64,000 nt of DNA from JBHPGW01 sp042569785. GTDB lineage: Bacteria > Planctomycetota > Phycisphaerae > Sedimentisphaerales > Anaerobacaceae. This document shows, piece after piece, positions 31,880-39,674 of this stretch; positions within the stretch are counted from its first letter, which is position 1; every line of letters starts with the position of its first letter. The position numbers and the translations under genes were made by a program. The notes beneath the pieces are model-generated. The model saw only the letters and a list, made by a program, of their open reading frames with translations, had not been told where the DNA came from and made no database searches. The stretch spans positions 16,937 to 80,936 of the forward strand of contig JBHPGW010000004.1 in NCBI GenBank assembly GCA_042569785.1. The letters are read 5' to 3'.

Positions 31880-32668
31880 TCAGTTTTTAATCGGTTTCGC
31901 CTGCTCGGCCTTTTGTTGCCGTTGCTGCTTTACCAGGATCCGACGTATCCGCGGCATAATATTCTCAGCTTCTATTACCGCATCGCTTACCAGCGTTTCG
32001 ATCCTGTTACGAAAGACGCCATATATCGCCAGAGCTGGTATTGCAATCGCCAGTCCCCAGAAAGTCGTCACCAGCGCAACCGATATTCCGCCTGCCAGTT
32101 GTGCCGGTTGAGGCTGACCACCTGCCACCACTATCGTGTCGAAAAGTTTGATCATCCCGAAAACCGTACCAAACAATCCGACCATTGGCGAGACGTTACC
32201 AATAAGGCTCAGCCATTCGATCTTTCGCAAGAGCCCAGCCGCCTGATCCTGCAAAGATTCGGTCAGGACGCTTCGCATTCTAAAGAAGTCCCCGCCGCTT
32301 TTACTAACTGCCTGGACAACTGCCACACTTACAAGGTTGTCTCTGCCAGTGAGTTGTGTCTCTAATTTTCCAATCCCAAACTGCTCGATCGCCTTGACGA
32401 TTTGTTCGGAAGTTGCTTCAGGCAGCAGTTTTTTCCGCCTGATATTTAGACTATGCTCAACCGCCAGTGAAACCATCAAAACTGACATCGGAAACAGCAC
32501 GAACCAGACGATGGGCCCGCCGCTGGCGACAAACTGCCCGAAAAACGTTCGCTGATTTGCCGAGTTCAGCCCAGAGAAACTATTCTGCATTGCAACCACT
32601 ACCAAAATAAGTACGAGCACCAGGGCGATTAGCAAGATAACTCTTTTCGACAAAAAACCTTTAACCAT
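31880..32668 (-). CDS. ExbB/TolQ/MotA-family proton channel protein
   Basis: A 262-residue inner-membrane protein with an N-terminal segment (about residues 7-27), a second segment near 50-70, and the paired C-terminal segments NVSPMVGLFGTVFGMIKLFD (about 155-175) and AGGISVALVTTFWGLAIAIPAL (about 190-212) that mark the MotA/TolQ/ExbB domain. With ExbD it should convert proton flow into periplasmic force. I use ATG 32668; a start at 32680 is possible. It follows the vWA gene closely and precedes exbD, so the three act together by context. Its N-terminal hydrophobic extension is more typical of planctomycete ExbB proteins (family knowledge). Confidence 0.9.
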   Translation of the reverse strand: MVKGFLSKRVILLIALVLVLILVVVAMQNSFSGLNSANQRTFFGQFVASGGPIVWFVLFPMSVLMVSLAVEHSLNIRRKKLLPEATSEQIVKAIEQFGIGKLETQLTGRDNLVSVAVVQAVSKSGGDFFRMRSVLTESLQDQAAGLLRKIEWLSLIGNVSPMVGLFGTVFGMIKLFDTIVVAGGQPQPAQLAGGISVALVTTFWGLAIAIPALAIYGVFRNRIETLVSDAVIEAENIMPRIRRILVKQQRQQKAEQAKPIKN

Positions 32669-32683
32669 AAAACATCCCAATAA

Positions 32684-33559
32684 TCAATTATCATGAATCA
32701 ATCTAAATTTCCCGCCGCTTCGTTTTGCTATCGACTCAAGCATCGTGCGGTCCTGACGTTGCGGCCAGAACCCGATCGTATTGATCTTTGTCGCTGAGCT
32801 CGGGCCTTTAAACAGCTTAGCTATTCTTTGGCTTTGGTTTGTCAACTCAAAACCGTCTGTGAGAAAATAAATGATACCGGCACCTTGGCCGCTGTTATCT
32901 CGAACCCGCATAGCTCTTTCCATGGCTGTTATCGCGTCACCCTGCCCGGCGGGCTTGACTTTATCGGTAAAATTATAGGCTGCCGCCTTTGACCGCACAG
33001 TCGCACGAATCAGACTGCCTTTACCGGATTCAAACATTTTCCCGCTGCCGAAAAAGATTATATAAAAATATTGGTCCGGCTCAAGACTGGCGATCGAAGC
33101 CTTAAGTTTTTTTCTAACCCTTGTAAACAAGCCCTTCATACTGCCCGAACAATCCACAACGTAACATATCTTACGCTCATCGGTCCAGCTGCCGAAGAAT
33201 TCCACTGCTCTCGACGAAATATTATTTTCAGTGGTCAACGCCATATTTGCTCTCGAAGAGGCTGAAAGGTTCGGCAGACCCTCAATCTCGCTCGCCGGTT
33301 TGGTAAATATCGAACTTGATAATAATTGCTCATCTTCGACTGCTGCGGGGCGAAATCTTTTGACTTTCGGCTTAGCGATTACGCCTGGCTTTTCGATCAG
33401 TTTCTTAACCTGGCTTATCGAGCCTAAGACCGTGACATTATCCGGAAGCTGAGACTGCGCCCGAGAGAATCTGGTAATACCGAATAGGCCAAAGACCACC
33501 AGGTGTATCACGGTAGAAACCAAAACAGCCCAAAATGTCACGCCGCCTCTAAAGCGCAA
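32684..33559 (-). CDS. Membrane-anchored von Willebrand A domain protein
   Basis: A 291-residue protein with a short cytoplasmic start, one membrane segment (about residues 9-28) and a periplasmic part. After a linker of roughly 95 residues comes a vWA domain with MIDAS motif DCSGSM (Asp136, Ser138, Ser140), a GQGDAIT loop and FLTDGFE. The N-terminal layout, a signal anchor then a Pro/Lys-rich linker (KPGVIAKPKVKRFRPAA), is like TonB and TolA. It sits directly ahead of exbB-exbD and behind a LysM transpeptidase gene. The start is TTG at 33559, chosen because AGGAGG (33567-33572 on the plus strand as CCTCCT) lies seven bases upstream. The ligand is unknown. Confidence 0.75.
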   Translation of the reverse strand: MRFRGGVTFWAVLVSTVIHLVVFGLFGITRFSRAQSQLPDNVTVLGSISQVKKLIEKPGVIAKPKVKRFRPAAVEDEQLLSSSIFTKPASEIEGLPNLSASSRANMALTTENNISSRAVEFFGSWTDERKICYVVDCSGSMKGLFTRVRKKLKASIASLEPDQYFYIIFFGSGKMFESGKGSLIRATVRSKAAAYNFTDKVKPAGQGDAITAMERAMRVRDNSGQGAGIIYFLTDGFELTNQSQRIAKLFKGPSSATKINTIGFWPQRQDRTMLESIAKRSGGKFRLIHDN

Positions 33560-33589
33560 ACTAAACCCTCCTGTGGCTTAGTAAATAAA

Positions 33590-34615
33590 TCAATCAACGA
33601 TCCTGATCTGCGAAAGACCAGGTACCAGCATATTATAAACCTCCATTACTTCACCGTTGTGCAGACGGATACAGCCACGAGAACTTGCCGTACCAATACT
33701 ATTGGGCTCATTAGTACCGTGAAGACCAAAACCGCTCTGGCCTACGGCGTCATCTTCAATTCCCTTTAGCGCGATCCAGCAGGAACCTAAAGGGTAATCC
33801 TCATCATTGGGATAATACGTTCTGCCGGTTTCGGTATCGGTCCAAACAGGTTTTATTACTTTGCCATCCGGTTTAACAACCCAGAGCCCTGTCGGTGTTT
33901 GCCTGCTTTGTTTGCCCAGACCTATAGCAAAAGTTTTAACAAAAGTGTCCTTCTGAAGATATATATCCATTGTAAATGTTGAACGATGCACAATCGCATG
34001 GAACGGGCCGTTAACGATCTTGATTTTTTTGCCGGCTCTTAGTGACTCAGCGCGAGGCAGGTTATTGATCGTGAGAAGAAATTCCCACGGCACTTTATAC
34101 ATCTTGGCGATATTACGAAGCTGATCTCCGGGCTGAACCAGATAACTGCCGCACAAACTGTCCTGCGGGAAGATATTTTTACTGAACAGCCAGTCCTGAG
34201 CCAATTGCCCGAGCTGGGCCTTAACGGTCCTGGATTGCTGGCGGTTTATATGCATCCCCAATACATCGTTGAGTATCATCCGAGCCTTTATGATCTTAGT
34301 GGGGGTTGTATTGATAAGCGATTGAGCTTCGGCGATAAGTTCGTCAGCCCTGGCGTTGGGGTCGGCCATGGGTTCAGGCTCTACCTTTATCGCAACAACA
34401 ACTTTTTCTTCGATCGGCTCAGGGATTATCACAGGAGCTTCAACTGTTTCATCAGGATTAACATCTATCGAAATTACACTATCATCTTGCTGGTCTGAAT
34501 CCTTCTTAAGCCAAAATACCGCCAGAACAACGACCAACAATATAATAACCGTGAAAACGATCCCCCGCCTGCGTTTTCTTCTTCTGCTATACAACCCCGA
34601 AGAGTAACGAGCCAT
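33590..34615 (-). CDS. LysM and L,D-transpeptidase (YkuD) domain protein
   Basis: A 341-residue membrane-anchored envelope enzyme. Basic residues and one membrane segment lie at about 10-37, then a Pro/Glu-rich linker, a LysM peptidoglycan-binding motif (YLVQPGDQLRNIAKMYKV, about 163-180, ending near 208), and a YkuD domain with HGTNEP and the catalytic Cys315 in SSRGCIRLHN. L,D-transpeptidases form 3-3 crosslinks or attach proteins to DAP-containing peptidoglycan, which fits the DAP-type MurE found here. AAAGGAG precedes ATG 34615. It lies between the formyl-THF cyclo-ligase and the vWA gene, in one operon with exbB and exbD. Confidence 0.92.
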   Translation of the reverse strand: MARYSSGLYSRRRKRRRGIVFTVIILLVVVLAVFWLKKDSDQQDDSVISIDVNPDETVEAPVIIPEPIEEKVVVAIKVEPEPMADPNARADELIAEAQSLINTTPTKIIKARMILNDVLGMHINRQQSRTVKAQLGQLAQDWLFSKNIFPQDSLCGSYLVQPGDQLRNIAKMYKVPWEFLLTINNLPRAESLRAGKKIKIVNGPFHAIVHRSTFTMDIYLQKDTFVKTFAIGLGKQSRQTPTGLWVVKPDGKVIKPVWTDTETGRTYYPNDEDYPLGSCWIALKGIEDDAVGQSGFGLHGTNEPNSIGTASSRGCIRLHNGEVMEVYNMLVPGLSQIRIVD

Positions 34616-34641
34616 CCTGAATCTCCTTTGATCACTAAATA

Positions 34642-35226
34642 CTAAAATTTATCCATATTACAATACACTACTTCTTCGTCAGTAACAAGAAAATCTACTG
34701 ACCTGTCGTGCTGTGAGATTGGCACCGAATCAACGATCTGCTGGCTGAACCCGAACCCGCACTTTGACGCCAGCAGCCTTCGATTGTCCAAAAATCTATC
34801 ATAATACCCGCCTCCACGACCGAGACGATGCCCAGTTCGATCAAAACCAAGCCCTGGCGTAACCACCAGATCGATCCTCTCGAACGTTACGGCCACATCG
34901 GAGATTGGGTTTCGCAAGCCGGCAGGATCGGTAGTAAGACCATCTTCGAGCGAATTTATCTCAACCGCGATCATACGCCCTTTTTCCTGGCAGACTTTCG
35001 GCACCAAAACCGTTTTACCCTGCTGCCAGGCACTGACAATAGCCTCTGTGGTATCGATCTCGGCGGGCATCGACAGGAACATCATAATCGTATCAGCCTC
35101 CTGGAATTCGGTCAGCGATAACAAATTCTGACAGGCATAACTACTTTTTGCCTTTAGCTCTTCTCTGCTGAGCCCGGAAAGAAAACCACGTAATTTAGAA
35201 CGCAACTGCTTTTTATCCATAATCAC
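34642..35226 (-). CDS. 5-formyltetrahydrofolate cyclo-ligase
   Basis: This 194-residue cytoplasmic enzyme converts 5-formyl-THF to 5,10-methenyl-THF with ATP. The N-terminal KKQLRSKLRGFLSGLSREE, the middle TIMMFLSMPAEIDT and the C-terminal substrate/ATP loop VVTPGLGFDRTGHRLGRGGGYYDRFL are characteristic. GTG 35226 overlaps the rarA stop as GTGA and is the likely start; ATG 35220 is an alternative two codons later. It is the second gene of the rarA operon. With pabB, pabC and folC it gives the window four folate-linked genes in three transcription units. Confidence 0.93.
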   Translation of the reverse strand: MIMDKKQLRSKLRGFLSGLSREELKAKSSYACQNLLSLTEFQEADTIMMFLSMPAEIDTTEAIVSAWQQGKTVLVPKVCQEKGRMIAVEINSLEDGLTTDPAGLRNPISDVAVTFERIDLVVTPGLGFDRTGHRLGRGGGYYDRFLDNRRLLASKCGFGFSQQIVDSVPISQHDRSVDFLVTDEEVVYCNMDKF

Positions 35227-36575
35227 AAATCCATTGTCAACTGTTGTAACTTTTGCAAATAATGCTGAATATTTTTTTCCTGTCCCATGTCTTTCGGGCT
35301 ATAATATTTTTTCTTCGCCGCCTTAGGCAGATATTCCTGCGGCACAAATCCACCCTGGAAATTATGCGGATATTTATAATCAACTCCGAAGCCCGCCTTT
35401 TTGGCAGCGGCGTAATGACTGTCCTTCAAATGTTTCGGCACAGCTACGGTCTTTTGTGTTTTTACATCTTCGACAGCCTTCCAGATCGCAGAGGCAGACG
35501 CGTTTGATTTCGGCGCACATGCAATATACAAAGCCGCTTGTGCCAGGGGTAGCTGCGCTTCGGGCAGGCCGACAAACTCACATATCTGCACAGCCGCCGC
35601 TGCCAGAACTGTCGCCATCGGGTCAGCGTTACCGACATCCTCAGCGGCAGTAACAGCGATCCTTCGGGCGATAAAGCGAATATCCTCACCGCCTGCCAGC
35701 ATCCGTGCAAGCCAGTAAACCGTAGCGTCCGGGTCGCTGCCGCGCATACTCTTTTGCAATGCGCTGGCCAGATCGTAATGAGTATCGCCGGTGCCGTCGT
35801 AGCTGATCGTCTTTTGTTGTATCGACTCTTTGGCGAGTTCCAGATTAAATTTTACTCTTTCGCCCTGCTGTCGCGCCGCCTGCGATAACACCCCCACCTC
35901 AAGTGCTGTCAATGCCTTGCGTGCATCCCCGTCGCTCATCACCGCCAGAAAGTTCAACGCCTTTTCATCAGCATCGATATCATATTTACCCAGCCCGCGA
36001 CGCTCGTCACTGATCGCTTTTTTAAGCAGGCCTACAATGTCCTCGGTATCAAGCAGTTCAAAACGAAAGACCGTACTGCGCGAGATTAGAGGCGAATTCA
36101 CCGAAAAATAAGGATTCTCAGTAGTAGCCCCGATCAGGATCAATATCCCCGATTCCACATCATCTAATAGTACATCCTGTTGAGCGCGGTTAAAGCGGTG
36201 TATCTCATCGATAAACAATACAGTCCTTTTCCCGCTACCCGCCAAAGAGTCCCGGGCACGAGAGATTATCTCGCGAATATCCTTAACGCTCGCCGCCGGT
36301 GCGCTTAGATAATGGAACTGAGCCCTGGTATAATTAGCGATCACCATCGCAAGCGAAGTTTTGCCCACGCCGGGCGGACCGTAAAATATCACACTACTGA
36401 GCCTGTCAGCTTCGAGCATTCTCGTTAAAAGCTTATCAGGCCCAACGAAATGCCCCTGCCCGGCAAAATCTTCCAAGCTCGCCGGCCTCATACGAACAGC
36501 CAACGGTGCCGCGGCAGAAAGATTAGCCTCTTCCGATTGCCTGAAAAGTGTGTTATCGTCATTACTCTTAAGCAT
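35223..36575 (-). CDS. rarA: Replication-associated recombination protein RarA (MgsA)
   Basis: RarA is an AAA+ ATPase of the clamp-loader clade that acts at stalled replication forks. The 450-residue protein starts with LAVRMRPASLEDFAGQ, then Walker A GPPGVGKTS, Walker B LFIDEIHRFNRAQQD, sensor 1 GATTENPYFSVN and the C-terminal helical MgsA domain with YAAAKKAGFG and YKYPHNFQGG. I place the start at ATG 36575 because the promoter minus-10 box (36583-36588) lies within the longer frame that begins at 36593. The predicted transcript starts about one base before this ATG, so it would be leaderless. It leads a six-gene operon. Confidence 0.95.
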   Translation of the reverse strand: MLKSNDDNTLFRQSEEANLSAAAPLAVRMRPASLEDFAGQGHFVGPDKLLTRMLEADRLSSVIFYGPPGVGKTSLAMVIANYTRAQFHYLSAPAASVKDIREIISRARDSLAGSGKRTVLFIDEIHRFNRAQQDVLLDDVESGILILIGATTENPYFSVNSPLISRSTVFRFELLDTEDIVGLLKKAISDERRGLGKYDIDADEKALNFLAVMSDGDARKALTALEVGVLSQAARQQGERVKFNLELAKESIQQKTISYDGTGDTHYDLASALQKSMRGSDPDATVYWLARMLAGGEDIRFIARRIAVTAAEDVGNADPMATVLAAAAVQICEFVGLPEAQLPLAQAALYIACAPKSNASASAIWKAVEDVKTQKTVAVPKHLKDSHYAAAKKAGFGVDYKYPHNFQGGFVPQEYLPKAAKKKYYSPKDMGQEKNIQHYLQKLQQLTMDL

Positions 36576-36582
36576 TAGCACC

Positions 36583-36611
36583 ATTATACGCAAAACACAT
36601 CATGTTGTCGA
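36583..36611 (-). promoter_or_regulatory. Promoter of the rarA operon, predicted leaderless
   Basis: Read on the minus strand, TCGACA (36606-36611) and an exact TATAAT (36583-36588) are 17 bases apart. The predicted start at about 36576 is one base from the rarA ATG, so the message would have no leader. Confidence 0.65.
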
Positions 36612-36661
36612 AAACTTATTTCTTACAGATCATCCCAACAGACTCCTGACCGTGAGAGATG

Positions 36662-36700
36662 AAAAAAAAGCCGGATTCCCAAGAAAAAGCGGAATCCAGC
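36662..36700 (-). terminator. Terminator after the double DUF1284-like gene
   Basis: Arms 36670-36679 and 36691-36700 pair at nine of ten positions. On the minus strand the hairpin is followed by eight T (36662-36669). It would end minus-strand transcription from 36816-37952 before the rarA promoter. Confidence 0.85.
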
Positions 36701-36815
36701 TTAGGAGGAGGGTGTGAAATGCATTCTATAATATAAGCGAACCCGAAACCGTAAATATTGAACAAAAAAATAAAATAATTTTAATTTTTTCATGCTATTG
36801 CGGCAAAAGGGATTC

Positions 36816-37952
36816 TTATTGCCGTTTTTTAGCTTTAGATACAGCAGGTTTTTTTGATATTAGGCCCTTTCTTCGAGCCTCTTCGATGACTGGGCTTTGG
36901 TAGTCGAGACATGGTGCCCACCACATAGCGGTGTCGGAACCGTCTCGCCAGCCGCAAATTTCTTTTAGCGTACCGATGCGTTCATATATTCTTTTATAAA
37001 GTTTTGCAGCCGGCATCGTAGCCCCTGGAGCTAAACCTAACCGCTCCAGAATCATAAGACCCCTTAGAGAATTTTTTATGTGCATTCCATAGCAGAGGTG
37101 TTCATCCGGATGGTAAATATTACAAGAATCGCAAGCCATACAGCAGCCTTCACAGATAGTTACCGGGATGTTGGGATTTTCTTCCATGCGTTTACGCAAC
37201 TCGATCAGGTTGTCCTGTATTAATGGTTCTTTGATCTGCGCGGTACAAAGGATGCAGAGAAGATGTTGAGGACGAATATAAAGATGTTCGGCCTTGTTGA
37301 TGATGTTCCTGGCGGAATTTTTCTTTGCCTGTGCCATATCCTGTTTAGAACGAGGACGAATCATAGCCCATAAACCAGAGGCCTCCATTTCTTCACCGAG
37401 TTGGGTTTGCTCCTGGAGATTAAACTTTGGGCCATTAGCTATTTTCTCGTAGTAGCCTTTTGTCGCATGAGGGCATTGCGGCCAGGTTTTCGATTTTTTC
37501 GAACCGGTCCTGCAGATACCATCAAGTGTGGGTTGTCTTTCAAAAAGAACCGAATACACAAAGTAAGCAGGTATTACGGTATTCGGTATGATTCCTAACA
37601 CTCGGCAGACTTCAAGGTCCTTGCGTCGCCAAACATAATTGTCGCTGCGAGTTTTAAAATTCTTCGATAGCGGCTTCTTGCCTCGCTTTTCATATACATC
37701 AAAAAAATGGTTGCTGATGATATCGACATCCGCGGTGATCTTGAGTCCAACGTAGGGATAAGCCCACATTGCCTTGAGCAGGCGATCTATCGCACCTTTT
37801 CCGGGAGGCGGAGTTTTACAGCCGCCACGTCTACAGACCGCACAGATCAAATGATGCCCCGGTATTTCAAGAACCTTTGCCTCCGGCCCGGAGAATTTAT
37901 TACATCGCATGCGTTGTGATGCACGTTTCTTGTCACTCATAGCTGTTTTCAT
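36816..37952 (-). CDS. Cysteine-rich protein with two DUF1284-like halves
   Basis: A 378-residue cytoplasmic protein that looks internally duplicated. Each half begins with a His-Leu-Cys block, IPGHHLICAVC near residues 30-40 and IRPQHLLCILC near 227-237, and contains a later cysteine cluster (GICRT..PQCPHATKGYYE near 145-170; ICEGCCMACDSC near 264-275). The C-terminal half matches the DUF1284 pattern closely, including RKRMEENPNIPVTI. The cysteines and histidines suggest a metal or Fe-S site. It begins 21 bases after the CARDB-protein gene stop and is probably co-transcribed with it. The family has no known function; I infer none. Confidence 0.65.
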   Translation of the reverse strand: MKTAMSDKKRASQRMRCNKFSGPEAKVLEIPGHHLICAVCRRGGCKTPPPGKGAIDRLLKAMWAYPYVGLKITADVDIISNHFFDVYEKRGKKPLSKNFKTRSDNYVWRRKDLEVCRVLGIIPNTVIPAYFVYSVLFERQPTLDGICRTGSKKSKTWPQCPHATKGYYEKIANGPKFNLQEQTQLGEEMEASGLWAMIRPRSKQDMAQAKKNSARNIINKAEHLYIRPQHLLCILCTAQIKEPLIQDNLIELRKRMEENPNIPVTICEGCCMACDSCNIYHPDEHLCYGMHIKNSLRGLMILERLGLAPGATMPAAKLYKRIYERIGTLKEICGWRDGSDTAMWWAPCLDYQSPVIEEARRKGLISKKPAVSKAKKRQ

Positions 37953-37972
37953 CCACTTTTATATTTTTTTGA

Positions 37973-39496
37973 TTAAGGCACATAGTAAGTAGTCGTTTGC
38001 TTATGGTCGAGTACCGTACTGCCCGAGACAGGGCCAAGCTTTACCATCAGATCATAGCCGCCACTTTGAGGTTTCCAGGGAGCTTCTATTCGCAATTGAT
38101 TTTCCAGAAGGTTATTGCCGGCGGGCACCTTAGGAACCATAGTTGCTTTCAAAAGTTTACCGTCAACATAAATATTTACCGCTACTGGTCCGGAATCCAT
38201 TCCCCCGATATTGCTAACTGCCGCGGTTATCAGATAGCTGCCGTCATCTTGTTTATTAACCCAAAGATTCCCAGGCAGAACAGTAACTAACGGCATAATA
38301 AAATAATCACGTAATAAACTCTCAATAAATTGATCATCTGCCACACTTGCTGTGCTGTGATAAAAGCCCAATCCGCGCATCTCAGGCCACTTACGACGAA
38401 GATGACGAACTATAGCCTCCATCTTTCCACGGTTAAAAGCACCTAACGAGCCCTTGTGAACGCCAGTATTAGTCAGATCAACCGAAGTGATGAACTGGGT
38501 GCCCTTTCCGGTGGGCACTAACAGATCGGCCTGCCATGCGGGAAGCATCCTTGCGTCGAGCGAGTTATAAATATTCTCACGACCAAGCTGCAAAGGCCCC
38601 CAGTAAAAGACATAGGACTCGGCTACTACCAGATCACAACGGCCCCGATACAAAGCCGTCTGTTCCGGGTAACTCGAACCTGAGTGCCATACATAGAAGA
38701 ACTTATCGGGATGCTTTTCCTTAGCATTCTTCAAGCCCGCCATGAAGAGCTTATAATAGTCCAGGGTTGCCTGAGTCAGATAACCGCCGCACTCATCTAT
38801 ACCAATACCGTCATAATACTCTATATTTTTCTGAAGACCTTCGCTAATAGTATTGGCAGTGCCTCCTTCTGGAATCTTGGCACCCTTAAAGGCAAGAGCC
38901 TTAACACCTCTTTCTCGCCATTGCTCGACGTTAGACTGACCCGAACAACTCCAGATCGTTGCCCACCGAAGATGTTTTTCGGAACCATACCACGGAAAAT
39001 GAGGCTGACGACCATCAATAACCACCGGCAGCTCGATCGTCCCAACATTATTGTTTTCGTTGCTCTCTGCGATCTCGTTATTCGGGTCCAAAGTTGCTGT
39101 CACAAAATATTGACCATTGCTCAGAGCTTTCCACTCTACAAAGCCTGTAGCAGTTTTTTTGCTATTACCAAGGCGAAACCGGCCTTTTCTCTTAGCTGGT
39201 ACCCATTCAGTAGCGGTTGTTCCCTTTTTGTCGAGTTTGAGGCTTACCATTTTATTTATTACCTCACCGCCCGGCGTAGCAATACTGACATTAGCCTTGA
39301 TCTTACCCGTAATTTCACCCTCGATCGTTGCCCGCACCGTAATTTTAACCGTTTGAGCCTCTGCAGGTATCAAAGGATTGGTAAACAATCCGCTTACGCT
39401 GTAATACTTGGTATCTATACTAAGATCACCCCCGTAAGCACTGCCCACAAGCACAAAAACAGCGATAATCCCAACAATACGTCTCAGGCTAATCAT
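37973..39496 (-). CDS. Exported protein with CARDB-type domains
   Basis: A 507-residue exported protein: a signal peptide at residues 1-22, a CARDB-like beta domain at about 23-155 (ending EIAESNENNNVGTIELPV), a middle domain (about 160-395) and a second beta domain near 410-505 that includes AAVSNIGGMDSGPVAVNIYV. The middle has short motifs like a (beta/alpha) barrel: EYYDGIGIDECGG, FYVWHSGSS, DLVVAESYVFYW; two acidic residues in GIDECGG could be catalytic. This may be a glycan-active enzyme but I recognise no glycoside hydrolase family. AAGGAG precedes ATG 39496. Its promoter region is a 75-bp copy of the one upstream of the sialidase-like gene. Confidence 0.6.
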   Translation of the reverse strand: MISLRRIVGIIAVFVLVGSAYGGDLSIDTKYYSVSGLFTNPLIPAEAQTVKITVRATIEGEITGKIKANVSIATPGGEVINKMVSLKLDKKGTTATEWVPAKRKGRFRLGNSKKTATGFVEWKALSNGQYFVTATLDPNNEIAESNENNNVGTIELPVVIDGRQPHFPWYGSEKHLRWATIWSCSGQSNVEQWRERGVKALAFKGAKIPEGGTANTISEGLQKNIEYYDGIGIDECGGYLTQATLDYYKLFMAGLKNAKEKHPDKFFYVWHSGSSYPEQTALYRGRCDLVVAESYVFYWGPLQLGRENIYNSLDARMLPAWQADLLVPTGKGTQFITSVDLTNTGVHKGSLGAFNRGKMEAIVRHLRRKWPEMRGLGFYHSTASVADDQFIESLLRDYFIMPLVTVLPGNLWVNKQDDGSYLITAAVSNIGGMDSGPVAVNIYVDGKLLKATMVPKVPAGNNLLENQLRIEAPWKPQSGGYDLMVKLGPVSGSTVLDHKQTTTYYVP

Positions 39497-39515
39497 AAAT
39501 TTCTCCTTAAGATAA

Positions 39516-39590
39516 AAATTTATATTTACATCAGAACCCCACCCATTTTATAAAATACAATCCTGCATTACAAACAAAATCCTCCAGCTA
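39516..39590. repeat. 75-bp promoter-region repeat, copy 1
   Basis: This block matches 42061-42135 at 69 of 75 positions. It includes the palindrome ATTTTATAAAAT and the CATTACAAACAAAA word. On the minus strand it ends 19 bases before the CARDB-protein gene start. Confidence 0.9.
39546..39574 (-). promoter_or_regulatory. Promoter of the CARDB-protein gene
   Basis: On the minus strand TTGTAA (39569-39574) and TAAAAT (39546-39551) are 17 bases apart, giving a leader of about 43 bases. The minus-10 overlaps the palindrome ATTTTATAAAAT, a possible operator. The same arrangement occurs at 42091-42119. Confidence 0.55.
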
Positions 39591-39636
39591 ACCAAACAAA
39601 AGCACCCCTAACAGCTTATGTTAAGAACACTTTTTT

Positions 39637-39661
39637 CTTCGGTCACTTTGAGATCGGTTAG
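39637..39661. repeat. 25-bp repeat downstream of the sialidase-like gene
   Basis: This 25-mer, beginning CTTCGGTCACTTTGAGATCG, recurs with one mismatch at 59740-59764 beside the secA stop codon. Both lie at the 3' ends of minus-strand genes. I see no stem in it. Confidence 0.5.
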
Positions 39662-39674
39662 AAAGATTCTAATC

